This document shows, piece after piece, positions 54,345 to 61,844 of a DNA stretch of 64,000 nt. Source of the DNA: Erythrobacter insulae (GTDB lineage: Bacteria > Pseudomonadota > Alphaproteobacteria > Sphingomonadales > Sphingomonadaceae); NCBI RefSeq assembly GCF_007004095.1, contig NZ_VHJK01000001.1, positions 1,740,501-1,804,500 of the forward strand. The letters run 5' to 3'. The position numbers and the translations under genes are program-made. Under the pieces are notes generated by a model. That model was given only the letters and a program-made list of their open reading frames with translations, was not told the origin of the DNA and searched no databases. How positions within the stretch are numbered: position 1 is the first letter of the stretch; the number at the start of each line of letters is the position of its first letter.

Positions 54345-55757
54345 ATGAGATTTACGATTTTCCTCGCTGCGTGCGCGGGCATTCTGGCCGCACCTGTCGG
54401 GGCGCAAAATCAAGACCTTGGAGAGCCTTTGGGCGAAGGGGGCACTGTCGCGGATGTCGCAATTGATGGCGATTCCGGCGATGATGACGGGCCGCTTCGC
54501 GGGACTGTAACCGATGAAAGCGACTGGTCCGATATCGGCATTGCCATCCCCGCATTTGCCACTGCGCGCGATCAGGCCACGCCTGCCAATGGCGATGGCA
54601 CTGCCGCGCTTGGCCGCGAAATCGCCCGGGTGATCACAGCAAACCTGCGGAACAACGGGCTGTTCAAACCGGTCGGTCCCGACAGCCTGCCGCAGCCCGG
54701 CTTTGCGCAAATCCGTTCACCCAGCTGGGGAACATGGGGCGGACGCGGTGCGGAAATGCTGGTTCATGGCTATGCCAATGCCCGGCCTGATGGTTCGCTG
54801 GTGGTTGGCTGTTATCTGTATGATGTCGCGCTTCAGGATGAATTGATCCGCGAAGGCTACGAAGTGCGCCCTGCCGATTGGCGGCGCGCGGCGCACAAAT
54901 GCTCCGATCTTGTCTATGCCCGTCTAACCGGGGAAAGCCCGTTTTTCGACAGCCGCATCGCATATATCGCCGAAACAGGACCAAAGGATAAACGCGTCAA
55001 ACGCCTTGCGGTGATGGACAGCGACGGGGCAAACCACCGCTTCCTGACCCTGGGCAGCGCCACGGCGCTTACACCGCGATATTCGCCCGATTATTCCAAG
55101 ATTATGTATCTGTCCTATGTCGATGGAAACCCGCGGATCTATGTCTACAATATCGGGACTGGCCAACAGCAGCTGGTGACCGAAAACAGCAATCCGACGC
55201 TGGCCCCGCGGTGGTCGCCCGATGGCAATTCTGTGCTGTATTCCATGGCGGTTGCAGGCAATACCGACATTTACCGCGTCCCAGTTGACGGAGGGCGCAG
55301 CGTCCGATTGACCAACACGCCGGGCATCGACATCGGCGGGTCATATTCACCGGACGGATCGAAAATCGTGTTTGAAAGCGATCGTTCCGGATCACAGCAA
55401 TGCTATGTCATGGATGCGGACGGATCGAACCAGAAACGCATCAGCTTTTTCGGGGGCCGCTGCGCGACGCCTGAATGGAGCCCGCGCGGGGACCAGATCG
55501 CGTTCACGCGCATCGCCGGTGATTTCAACGTTGCGGTGATGTCACCCAGCGGCCGCGGGATGCGTGTGTTAACCAAGGGCTGGCAGGATGAAGCCCCAAC
55601 CTGGGCGCCGAATGGCCGCATCATCCAGTTTTTCCGCACGGAACGCAATTCGGGCCGCTCCGGTCTGTGGCAGGTCGATTTGACCGGCGCCAATGAACGA
55701 CGTCTGCCGACACCGGTCGATGCCTCTGACCCGGCATGGGGTCCGATCCGCAATTGA
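54345..55757 (+). CDS. tolB: TolB translocation protein
   Basis: 470 residues from the ATG at 54345. Signal peptide ending APVGAQNQ, N-terminal TolB domain and a six-bladed PD40 beta-propeller (repeats such as GSYSPDGSKIVFESDRSGS and RWSPDGNSVLYSMAVAG). Periplasmic partner of Pal. A longer acidic insert (DVAIDGDSGDDDGPLRG) follows the signal peptide, unusual for TolB. Confidence 0.95.
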   Translation: MRFTIFLAACAGILAAPVGAQNQDLGEPLGEGGTVADVAIDGDSGDDDGPLRGTVTDESDWSDIGIAIPAFATARDQATPANGDGTAALGREIARVITANLRNNGLFKPVGPDSLPQPGFAQIRSPSWGTWGGRGAEMLVHGYANARPDGSLVVGCYLYDVALQDELIREGYEVRPADWRRAAHKCSDLVYARLTGESPFFDSRIAYIAETGPKDKRVKRLAVMDSDGANHRFLTLGSATALTPRYSPDYSKIMYLSYVDGNPRIYVYNIGTGQQQLVTENSNPTLAPRWSPDGNSVLYSMAVAGNTDIYRVPVDGGRSVRLTNTPGIDIGGSYSPDGSKIVFESDRSGSQQCYVMDADGSNQKRISFFGGRCATPEWSPRGDQIAFTRIAGDFNVAVMSPSGRGMRVLTKGWQDEAPTWAPNGRIIQFFRTERNSGRSGLWQVDLTGANERRLPTPVDASDPAWGPIRN

Positions 55758-55827
55758 TTTTTCAACAGTGCAACTTTCACGGGGTTGCTCCCGAATACCA
55801 AAGGCCATTCTCGAAAGGATGAGAATT

Positions 55828-56346
55828 ATGAATACGATGAAAGCAACAATGCTGCTGGTCGCTTCGGCCACTGCTCTTGCCGCTTGTTCCAAAAAACCGC
55901 CCGAAGAACTGCCGCCTGCGCCGATTACCTCGCCGACGCCGGCTCCAATTGACAGCGCGCCGCGTCAGTCAGGCCCGATTGTGGGTTCGCAAGACCATTT
56001 CGCCAACGCTGTGGGCAGTTCGACCGTGATCTATTTCGATACGGACCGGTTCAACATCGACAGCAGCGATGCCGCCGCGCTTCAGGCGCAGGCTCAGTAT
56101 TTCGCGCAATATCCGCAGCTGACCTTTACCGTCGAAGGCCACGCCGATGAGCGCGGTACCCGCGAATACAACCTCGCTCTGGGTGAGCGCCGCGCCAATT
56201 CGGCCAAGAATTATCTGGTGAGTCTGGGTGTGGATTCCAATCGCATCCGCACGGTCAGCTATGGCAAGGAACGCCCTGTCGCGCTGGCCTCAAACGAGGC
56301 GGCGTGGGCGCAGAACCGCCGCGCAGCCAGCATTGTTATCAATTGA
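55828..56346 (+). CDS. pal: Peptidoglycan-associated lipoprotein
   Basis: 172 residues from the ATG at 55828. Lipobox LAAC, a Pro-rich linker, then the OmpA-like peptidoglycan-binding domain: VIYFDTDRFNIDSSDAAALQ, VEGHADERGTREYNLALGER and RRAASIVIN. Outer-membrane anchor of the Tol system. Separated from tolB by 70 bases. Confidence 0.96.
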   Translation: MNTMKATMLLVASATALAACSKKPPEELPPAPITSPTPAPIDSAPRQSGPIVGSQDHFANAVGSSTVIYFDTDRFNIDSSDAAALQAQAQYFAQYPQLTFTVEGHADERGTREYNLALGERRANSAKNYLVSLGVDSNRIRTVSYGKERPVALASNEAAWAQNRRAASIVIN

Positions 56347-56363
56347 TCTGATCTGATCTGATC
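56344..56363. repeat. Tandem TGATC repeat at the pal stop
   Basis: Four exact TGATC units (56344-56363) begin at the pal stop codon; the unit contains GATC, a methylation site in some bacteria, though this group usually methylates GANTC. Confidence 0.8.
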
Positions 56364-56374
56364 TGGATCTTGGA

Positions 56375-56536
56375 TCAGCCATTCAGGCCGGGTGCAAACT
56401 CGGCCTGAATGGTCAGCGGCTGAACCGCAGCCGATGGCGCGTTTGCCGAACCAATCATGCCATTGACCGAGGCAAGGCATAGAAATGCCAGCGCAAGTGC
56501 GGAAAACAGGCTGGAAAAGGCAAGTTGCTGGCTCAT
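56375..56536 (-). CDS. Possible small exported protein, 53 residues
   Basis: From the ATG at 56536: SQQLAFSSLFSALALAFLCL is a hydrophobic signal or anchor segment, followed by a short tail (APSAAVQPLTIQAEFAPGLNG). A near-consensus EcfG-type site (GGAAC, 16 bases, TGTT) lies upstream at 56631-56607 on the minus strand. No family recognised and the ribosome site is weak. Confidence 0.45.
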   Translation of the reverse strand: MSQQLAFSSLFSALALAFLCLASVNGMIGSANAPSAAVQPLTIQAEFAPGLNG

Positions 56537-56711
56537 CAGGATCTCGTATTTGGCTGGTCGGTCAAATGCCCGATAACGCCGATTGGTAAACGTGTTATTG
56601 CAATGCAACATTTCACATCGAAACTGGTTCCTAACATTCAACGCCTTTGCATTCCGCGCCACCTCCCCTAGGTAAAGCGCACAATGCTCTCGATAAACAA
56701 CACACATTCCG
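56537..56711. other. Intergenic region, pal to DnaJ-domain gene
   Basis: 175 bases; contains the possible stress-type promoter site noted for the small minus-strand ORF and the promoter of the DnaJ-domain gene. Nothing else recognised. Confidence 0.4.
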
Positions 56712-57245
56712 ATGCCTAAGGCGCGCCGTTCAGACGATTGGGGCTTTCCCCGTTGGCGCTCGTACGAATCCTCGCGTGAGACAGTGGCTCAGCGTGAATG
56801 CGACAGGCATGGCTGCGGCGAGGCGGGCCTATGCCCTGCGCCAAAGTCTCCCAACAGCCCCGACAGGTGGTATTTCTGCCAGAAACATGCGGCGGAATAC
56901 AACAAGGGTTGGGATTACTTCGAAGGGCTCGATAAAGAGCAGAAAGAAGAGCGCGCCAAATCCGAGCGTCAGGAAAGCGCCGGCTATGCCGAGGCTTCGC
57001 ACTATGGCTGGACCGGTTCCGGCGATGGGTCGCGCAGCGCCGACGAGATGATGGCGCTAGAGGTGCTGGAGCTTGAGGCTGACGCCGATTACCCTACGAT
57101 CAAGAAAGCATACCGCGCCAAGGCCAAGGAAGTTCACCCCGATGTAAAACCGGGCGATGACGAGGCCGCCAAGCAGTTTCAGGCCATTCAGGTCAGTTAC
57201 GAAGTGTTGCGCGCTGCCGAAGAACGCCGCGAGTGGAAAGGGTGA
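56712..57245 (+). CDS. DnaJ domain protein
   Basis: 177 residues. The J domain is C-terminal: ALEVLELEADADYPTIKKAY, AKAKEVHPDVKPGDDEAAK with an intact HPD, and FQAIQVSYEVLRAAEERREW. The N-terminal part has a CxxxGC-type cysteine group (RECDRHGCGEAGLCPAP) and CQKH, possibly a small zinc site. Hsp70 co-chaperone of unspecified client. Confidence 0.9.
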   Translation: MPKARRSDDWGFPRWRSYESSRETVAQRECDRHGCGEAGLCPAPKSPNSPDRWYFCQKHAAEYNKGWDYFEGLDKEQKEERAKSERQESAGYAEASHYGWTGSGDGSRSADEMMALEVLELEADADYPTIKKAYRAKAKEVHPDVKPGDDEAAKQFQAIQVSYEVLRAAEERREWKG

Positions 57246-57275
57246 TCCCGATCACATTGTAATCAGGAGGTTACC

Positions 57276-57803
57276 ATGCGCATCCTGGCCTTTGCCGCCA
57301 GCAATTCATCAGTCTCGATCAATCAACAGCTCGCGGCCTATGCGGCCGGGCTGGCTGAGGGTGCCGAGATCGAGATGCTGGATATTCACGACTATGAAAT
57401 GCCGATTTACCGCCACGACCGCGAAGAAGCGGCCGGCATTCCGCAGCTCGCGCATGATTTCCTTGCGAAAGTCGGTTCGGCAGATGCGCTGATCATCTCT
57501 TTTGCAGAGCATAACGGAATATACACTGCGGCGTTCAAGAACCTGTTTGACTGGTGCAGCCGGGTGGGCCGCGATGTCTGGCAGGACAAACCGATGGTGC
57601 TGCTGTCAACATCCCCCGGCGGACGCGGGGGCAAGGGTGTGCTTGAATTTGCCGCCGGTCACATACCGCGTTTTGGCGGCAATCTGGCCGGGCATATGTC
57701 CGTCCCGAGTTTCGGCGAAAATTTTGATGTTGATGCCGGAAAGCTGATTGATGCCGAACTGGATGCGCAACTGAAAGAATTGATCGCGGCGCTCGCGAGT
57801 TAA
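57276..57803 (+). CDS. NADPH-dependent FMN reductase family protein
   Basis: 175 residues with the flavodoxin-like pattern RILAFAASNSSVSINQQLA, DALIISFAEHNGIYTAAFKN, the FMN-contact LLSTSPGGRGGKGVLEFA and PSFGENFDVD. Reduces quinones, azo dyes or chromate in other bacteria. Its last four bases overlap the convergent SDR gene. Confidence 0.88.
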   Translation: MRILAFAASNSSVSINQQLAAYAAGLAEGAEIEMLDIHDYEMPIYRHDREEAAGIPQLAHDFLAKVGSADALIISFAEHNGIYTAAFKNLFDWCSRVGRDVWQDKPMVLLSTSPGGRGGKGVLEFAAGHIPRFGGNLAGHMSVPSFGENFDVDAGKLIDAELDAQLKELIAALAS

Positions 57804-58606
57804 TCTTTTGGTTTGCCGCCGGTGTTGATCTGCGGGTTGGGATTGTCATTCCACCACGGTGTATCGGTCCATGGCCGCGCGTCGATTTCGTGGGTCCAGC
57901 AATTGCGCGGTTGCTGAGACAGGTGCCAATAGGTTTCAGCAAGCGCGGCGGGATCAATTACCCCGTCCTCGCCCTTCATGGCCTTATATGCTTCGAAATT
58001 GTCACCCAGCATCTTGCCAAGGGTATCAGGCGCATCGACCGATCCATCCACCACGACATGCGCGATATGAATGCCTTGCGGTGCGAATTCTGCGTTGAGT
58101 GTCTGGCATAGCATTCGCCGCCCGCCCATCGCGGCGGCGTGACTGTGCTGACCGGCATTCCCGCGCACGGCAGAGGTCGCAGAGGTGACCAGCATTGTGC
58201 CTTTACCCCGCTCGGCCATCGCCGGGAACATGGCATGGGCAAGCCGGAACAGGCCAAAAGTGCCAAGCCGCCAGCCAAGCTCGAATGTGCGGTGCGGCGT
58301 GTCTTGCAGCGCGCGGTTCCCGATCTGCGCGCCGAGATTGTAGAGCGCGCAATCAATCGGTCCGATGTCACGTTCGGTCCGTTCCACCAATTGTTCGATC
58401 GAGCCGTCTTCTGCCGCATTGAGCAGAGTGCCGCTGGCGCTGCCTCCTGCTTCCTCGATCTGGCTTACAAGCCGCGCAAGGCCTGCTTCATCTGATCGCC
58501 GTGCAAGCGCCGCGTGATAGCCGCCCGCCGCAAAGCGCGCTGCCGCATGGCCGCCAATCCCGGCGCCGGCTCCGATGACAAGAAATACTGGTTTGCGTGT
58601 CGGCAC
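57800..58606 (-). CDS. SDR-fold protein lacking the usual Tyr/Lys
   Basis: 268 residues from the GTG at 58606 (ribosome site GGGAGAGA). VFLVIGAGAGIGGHAAARFA is the nucleotide-binding turn and CALYNLGAQIGNR replaces the NNAG motif. The active-site serine region is present (VTSATSAVRGNAG), but where YxxxK is expected the sequence is HSHAAAMGGRRML, with His/Met instead. The C-terminus GIHIAHVVVDGSVDAPDTL is typical of one SDR branch. May bind NAD(P) without classic chemistry. Confidence 0.8.
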   Translation of the reverse strand: MPTRKPVFLVIGAGAGIGGHAAARFAAGGYHAALARRSDEAGLARLVSQIEEAGGSASGTLLNAAEDGSIEQLVERTERDIGPIDCALYNLGAQIGNRALQDTPHRTFELGWRLGTFGLFRLAHAMFPAMAERGKGTMLVTSATSAVRGNAGQHSHAAAMGGRRMLCQTLNAEFAPQGIHIAHVVVDGSVDAPDTLGKMLGDNFEAYKAMKGEDGVIDPAALAETYWHLSQQPRNCWTHEIDARPWTDTPWWNDNPNPQINTGGKPKD

Positions 58607-58646
58607 GGCTCTCTCCCGATTGGTTCGGGAGAGAGTAGGCCAGCAA

Positions 58647-59975
58647 TCAGACGTGTTCCAGTGCCTGCGCGAAATCTGCAATCAGATCATCGGCGTCTTC
58701 GATCCCCACGCTGATCCGAACCAGATTGTCTGTGATCCCAAGCGCGTCTTTGCGTTCTTGCGGTACAGACAGGTGTGTCATCGCGGCAGGATGGCTGGCG
58801 AGCGTCTCTGTCCCGCCGAGGCTGACCGCGAGTTTGGCAATGGTGAGATTGTCGAGGAAACGGAAACTTTCCGCCTCGCCGCCTTTGATAAATACGCTGA
58901 ATGTGCTGCCGGCGCCTTTGCAGTGGCGATCATAGATATCCTGCTGGCGCGGATCATCGATCAGGCCGAGATAGCCCAAGCCTTCGACTTTGGGATGGCT
59001 TTTCAGAAAATCACAGACCTTTGCCGCGTTCTCGCCCGCGCGCTGCATCCGCAGTTCAACCGTTTCAAGGCTACGCAGAAGCATCCATGCCGTGTTCGGA
59101 TCAACGATGCCGCCCATCGTGTTGCGCAGCGCGCGCACCGGGTCCATCCATGTTTTCGCGCCCGCAATCGATCCTGCAACGAGGTCCGAATGACCGCCGA
59201 CATATTTGGTTAGCGAGTAGCACACGATGTCTGCGCCGTGATCGAGCGGACGCTGCCACAGCGGGCCAAGGAACGTGTTGTCGATCGCGATCGGGCATCG
59301 CTGTTCATTTGGCCCATTCAGGTTTGCATCGCGCGCTTCTTTTACCGCTTCGATATCGACCAGAGCGTTGGTCGGGTTCGCCGGGCTTTCGAGATAGATC
59401 ATGGCGACTTTTCCGCCATTTTCGCCCGCTTGTTTTTTGGCGCGTTTCAGCACGTCATCCAATTCTTCGCGGGTCGCACCGGCTGGGAAATCGACATAGG
59501 TCACGCCGAATTTGGACAGGAACTTCGATACGAAGCCTTCGGATGCGGCATAAAGCGGGCCGGAATGGACGATCACATCGCCTTGGCTGACATAGGCCAT
59601 CATCAGGATGCAGATCGCGGTCATGCCGGATGAAAATGTCAGCGCATCTTCCGCGCCGTCCCATACAGACAGGCGGTCTTCGAGGATTTCCTGATTGGGG
59701 CCGTTAAAGCGCGAATAGACGAGCCCTTCCGCGCCGCCTGCGCGTTTGCCGGTGATGCCTTCGAAATGGCGTTTTCCTGCCGCTGCGCTTTCAAATGCAA
59801 ACGTCGATGTCAGGAAAATCGGAGCCTTGAGCGAGCCTTCTGATAGAACCGGATCATAGCCGTGACCCATCATCAGGGTCGATGGTTTCAACTCGCGCCC
59901 GCCAATGCTGGTCTTTTCCGGTTTGGGTTTGCGGCGCGGGGTGGGGGTTTCAATGGCGTCGATTGCGTCGGTCAT
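58647..59975 (-). CDS. Trans-sulfuration PLP enzyme (cystathionine gamma-synthase/lyase family)
   Basis: 442 residues. PLP lysine in CYSLTKYVGGHSDLVAG, the family core YSRFNGPNQEILEDRLSVWD, TFSSGMTAICILMMAYV and LESPANPTNALVDIEAV, and the C-terminal VSLGGTETLASHPAAMTHLS. Acts on cystathionine, O-succinyl- or O-acetylhomoserine or methionine; the exact reaction is not settled. The N-terminus is extended (TPTPRRKPKPEKTS). The ATG overlaps the stop of a 47-residue ORF upstream (ATGA). Confidence 0.88.
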   Translation of the reverse strand: MTDAIDAIETPTPRRKPKPEKTSIGGRELKPSTLMMGHGYDPVLSEGSLKAPIFLTSTFAFESAAAGKRHFEGITGKRAGGAEGLVYSRFNGPNQEILEDRLSVWDGAEDALTFSSGMTAICILMMAYVSQGDVIVHSGPLYAASEGFVSKFLSKFGVTYVDFPAGATREELDDVLKRAKKQAGENGGKVAMIYLESPANPTNALVDIEAVKEARDANLNGPNEQRCPIAIDNTFLGPLWQRPLDHGADIVCYSLTKYVGGHSDLVAGSIAGAKTWMDPVRALRNTMGGIVDPNTAWMLLRSLETVELRMQRAGENAAKVCDFLKSHPKVEGLGYLGLIDDPRQQDIYDRHCKGAGSTFSVFIKGGEAESFRFLDNLTIAKLAVSLGGTETLASHPAAMTHLSVPQERKDALGITDNLVRISVGIEDADDLIADFAQALEHV

Positions 59976-60115
59976 ACGCGTACCTTCCAGAACATACGCC
60001 CCCAGGAAGGCAGGAGCTCATTGGCAGGGCTGCGGGCGCCCGTTTCTAACCTCCGCAGAAACGCTTCTCCCGTAAAGCCGTGCAATGGGTAATCGGTATC
60101 GCGAAGAAGTTTCAT
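59972..60115 (-). CDS. 47-residue ORF translationally coupled to the PLP enzyme
   Basis: Starts MKLLRDTDYPLHGFTGEAFL and ends GRMFWKVRV, with an even mix of charged and hydrophobic residues and two Trp. The stop overlaps the ATG of the PLP enzyme (ATGA at 59975-59972). There is no clear ribosome site. Could be a small protein or a regulatory leader; no family recognised. Confidence 0.55.
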   Translation of the reverse strand: MKLLRDTDYPLHGFTGEAFLRRLETGARSPANELLPSWGRMFWKVRV

Positions 60116-60250
60116 TTGCAACCGGTTGACCAGCGGATTTCCGCAAACCTATCGGCCATTCGGTGGCTCGGAAACGTCATGCAGATAGACAGCGACCGGG
60201 TTTGAGACCGCCAGCAGCCGGCCCGGACGCGGCCAGACACGCATTGCCGC
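60116..60250 (-). promoter_or_regulatory. Upstream region of the PLP enzyme unit
   Basis: 135 bases between the 47-residue ORF and the end of the transporter gene. Checked for a SAM-II or SAM/SAH riboswitch: fragments such as TTGCAAATGAAACTT are only loosely reminiscent and no pseudoknot could be drawn, so none is called. It must hold the promoter. Confidence 0.35.
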
Positions 60251-61684
60251 TTAGACCACCGCCGCCACCGCCCAGACACCTGTAACGATCAGGAAAACAC
60301 CAACGATATCGAGCACAAATCCCGCGCCGACCATGCGTTCTATGCGGATCCGTTCGGTGCTCCATGCAATCGCATTCGGTCCGGTGCCCGCTGGAAGCAT
60401 AAAGCCCCAGCTGGCCGCCAGCGCAGCCGGCATCGCCAGCAGGATCGGATCTGCGCCCAAAGCAACAATCAGCGCCGCAATGACGGGAATGATGCCGGTC
60501 GCGGTCGCGACATTGCTGGCAAATTCGGTGATGACAATGATCATCGCGACCACGCACAGGGCAACAACGAACAGCGGCAGCGTTTCGAGCGGCAGCAAAG
60601 CCTCGCCCAGCCACGTGGCGAGGCCCGATGCATCCATTCCTGCGGCAAGCGCAAGCCCGCCGCCGAACATCATGATCACGCCCCACGGTGCGCGGTTTGC
60701 CTCTTTCCAGTTGAGCAGCGGACGGCCCGTGCCATCGGGGATCAGAAACAGTGCAAAGCTGGCGATGATTGCGATTGTGCCGTTGGTCCACGATCCGTCA
60801 GGCAGAAACGGGCGCACCAATCCAACCGTCATCCAAGCAACAAATGTAAGCGCCACAACCGGGATCAGCCGTTTTTCCGCGCTCGACCATGCGGCATGAT
60901 CGTCGATGGCTTTGCGTGCAGCGCCAACGTCAAACGGGTGATCGGCCACGCGTTGAAATTTGGCGATGATAAACGCCGCGAGCGGCACCGACACGATGAC
61001 AATCGGCAGGCCATACAGCGTCCACATCGCAAAGGTGATCTCCATGCCGATCATCGTGTCGAGCAGGCCCACGGCAATCGCATTGGTTGGCGATCCGACA
61101 ATCGTCCCAAGTCCGCCGATAGAAGCGGCAAAGGCAATGCCCATCGGCAACGCTCCGGAAAGCCCTTCTTTGTTTAGCACTTCGGATGGCGGGGAAGTCG
61201 GCGATAGCCCCTCTCCGCCAGCCAGAACCGCAAGCGCCATCGGCATCATGATCAGCGCAGTCGATGTGTTGGAGATCAACATCGAAAGCAGCGCAGCCGA
61301 AATCATAAAGGCAAGCAGCAGCTGTACCTGACCGCCGCCGCGCCCGACGACACGCAGAATCGCGAGGCTCAATCGTTTGTGCAATCCCGTGCGCTCTATC
61401 GCCAGCGCCAGAAATGCGCCGCCAAGCAGCAGAAACAAGATGGGCGAATAATATGTGCTGGCAACCTCGCGCGCGCTTGAAACACCGGCGAATGGCAAGA
61501 TCACAAACGGCAGCAAGGCTGTGGCGGTTAGCGGCACGGCCTCTGTCATCCACCACGCGGCCATCCAGACCACGAGCCCGGCCACCAGCCAGCCTTCTGC
61601 GCTCATCCCCGCAGGGGGCGCGTTAAACGCGGTGATCGCAAATATCGCAGGGCCAAAAACAAGGCCGATACGGCGCGCTGTCAT
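60251..61684 (-). CDS. DASS/SLC13-type anion:sodium symporter
   Basis: 477 residues, about 11-12 hydrophobic segments. Paired DASS signatures: ISNTSTALIMMPMALAV, VGSPTNAIAVGLLD, FASNVATATGIIPVIAA and AGTGPNAIAWS, corresponding to the two SNT-type motifs and following NP loops. Transports dicarboxylates, sulfate or related anions. Clear of close neighbours. Confidence 0.88.
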   Translation of the reverse strand: MTARRIGLVFGPAIFAITAFNAPPAGMSAEGWLVAGLVVWMAAWWMTEAVPLTATALLPFVILPFAGVSSAREVASTYYSPILFLLLGGAFLALAIERTGLHKRLSLAILRVVGRGGGQVQLLLAFMISAALLSMLISNTSTALIMMPMALAVLAGGEGLSPTSPPSEVLNKEGLSGALPMGIAFAASIGGLGTIVGSPTNAIAVGLLDTMIGMEITFAMWTLYGLPIVIVSVPLAAFIIAKFQRVADHPFDVGAARKAIDDHAAWSSAEKRLIPVVALTFVAWMTVGLVRPFLPDGSWTNGTIAIIASFALFLIPDGTGRPLLNWKEANRAPWGVIMMFGGGLALAAGMDASGLATWLGEALLPLETLPLFVVALCVVAMIIVITEFASNVATATGIIPVIAALIVALGADPILLAMPAALAASWGFMLPAGTGPNAIAWSTERIRIERMVGAGFVLDIVGVFLIVTGVWAVAAVV

Positions 61685-61844
61685 TGTTTCTGTCCCCTCC
61701 GCCGCACGTTACCGCAGCCGAGCTAGCAACAGCGTCAAGGCAGCGCAATCGTTGCCGCTTGCCCTTGATGACCGTGCACCCTACCGTTTGCCCATCCATG
61801 CGCCCGACAAGGGGGGAGGGCGCCGATTTTACAGGAGAGTTTTG
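61685..61844. other. Divergent promoter region
   Basis: 160 bases between the DASS and S9 peptidase starts; ribosome site CAGGAGAG at 61832-61839 for the peptidase. No further sites recognised. Confidence 0.4.

Noticed and set aside
60116..60180. Possible SAM-II type riboswitch before the PLP enzyme
   Set aside because: Only fragments such as TTGCA resemble the conserved core; the GGTGATTT-like and GCTAAA-like parts and a consistent pseudoknot could not be found. A covariance-model scan would settle it.
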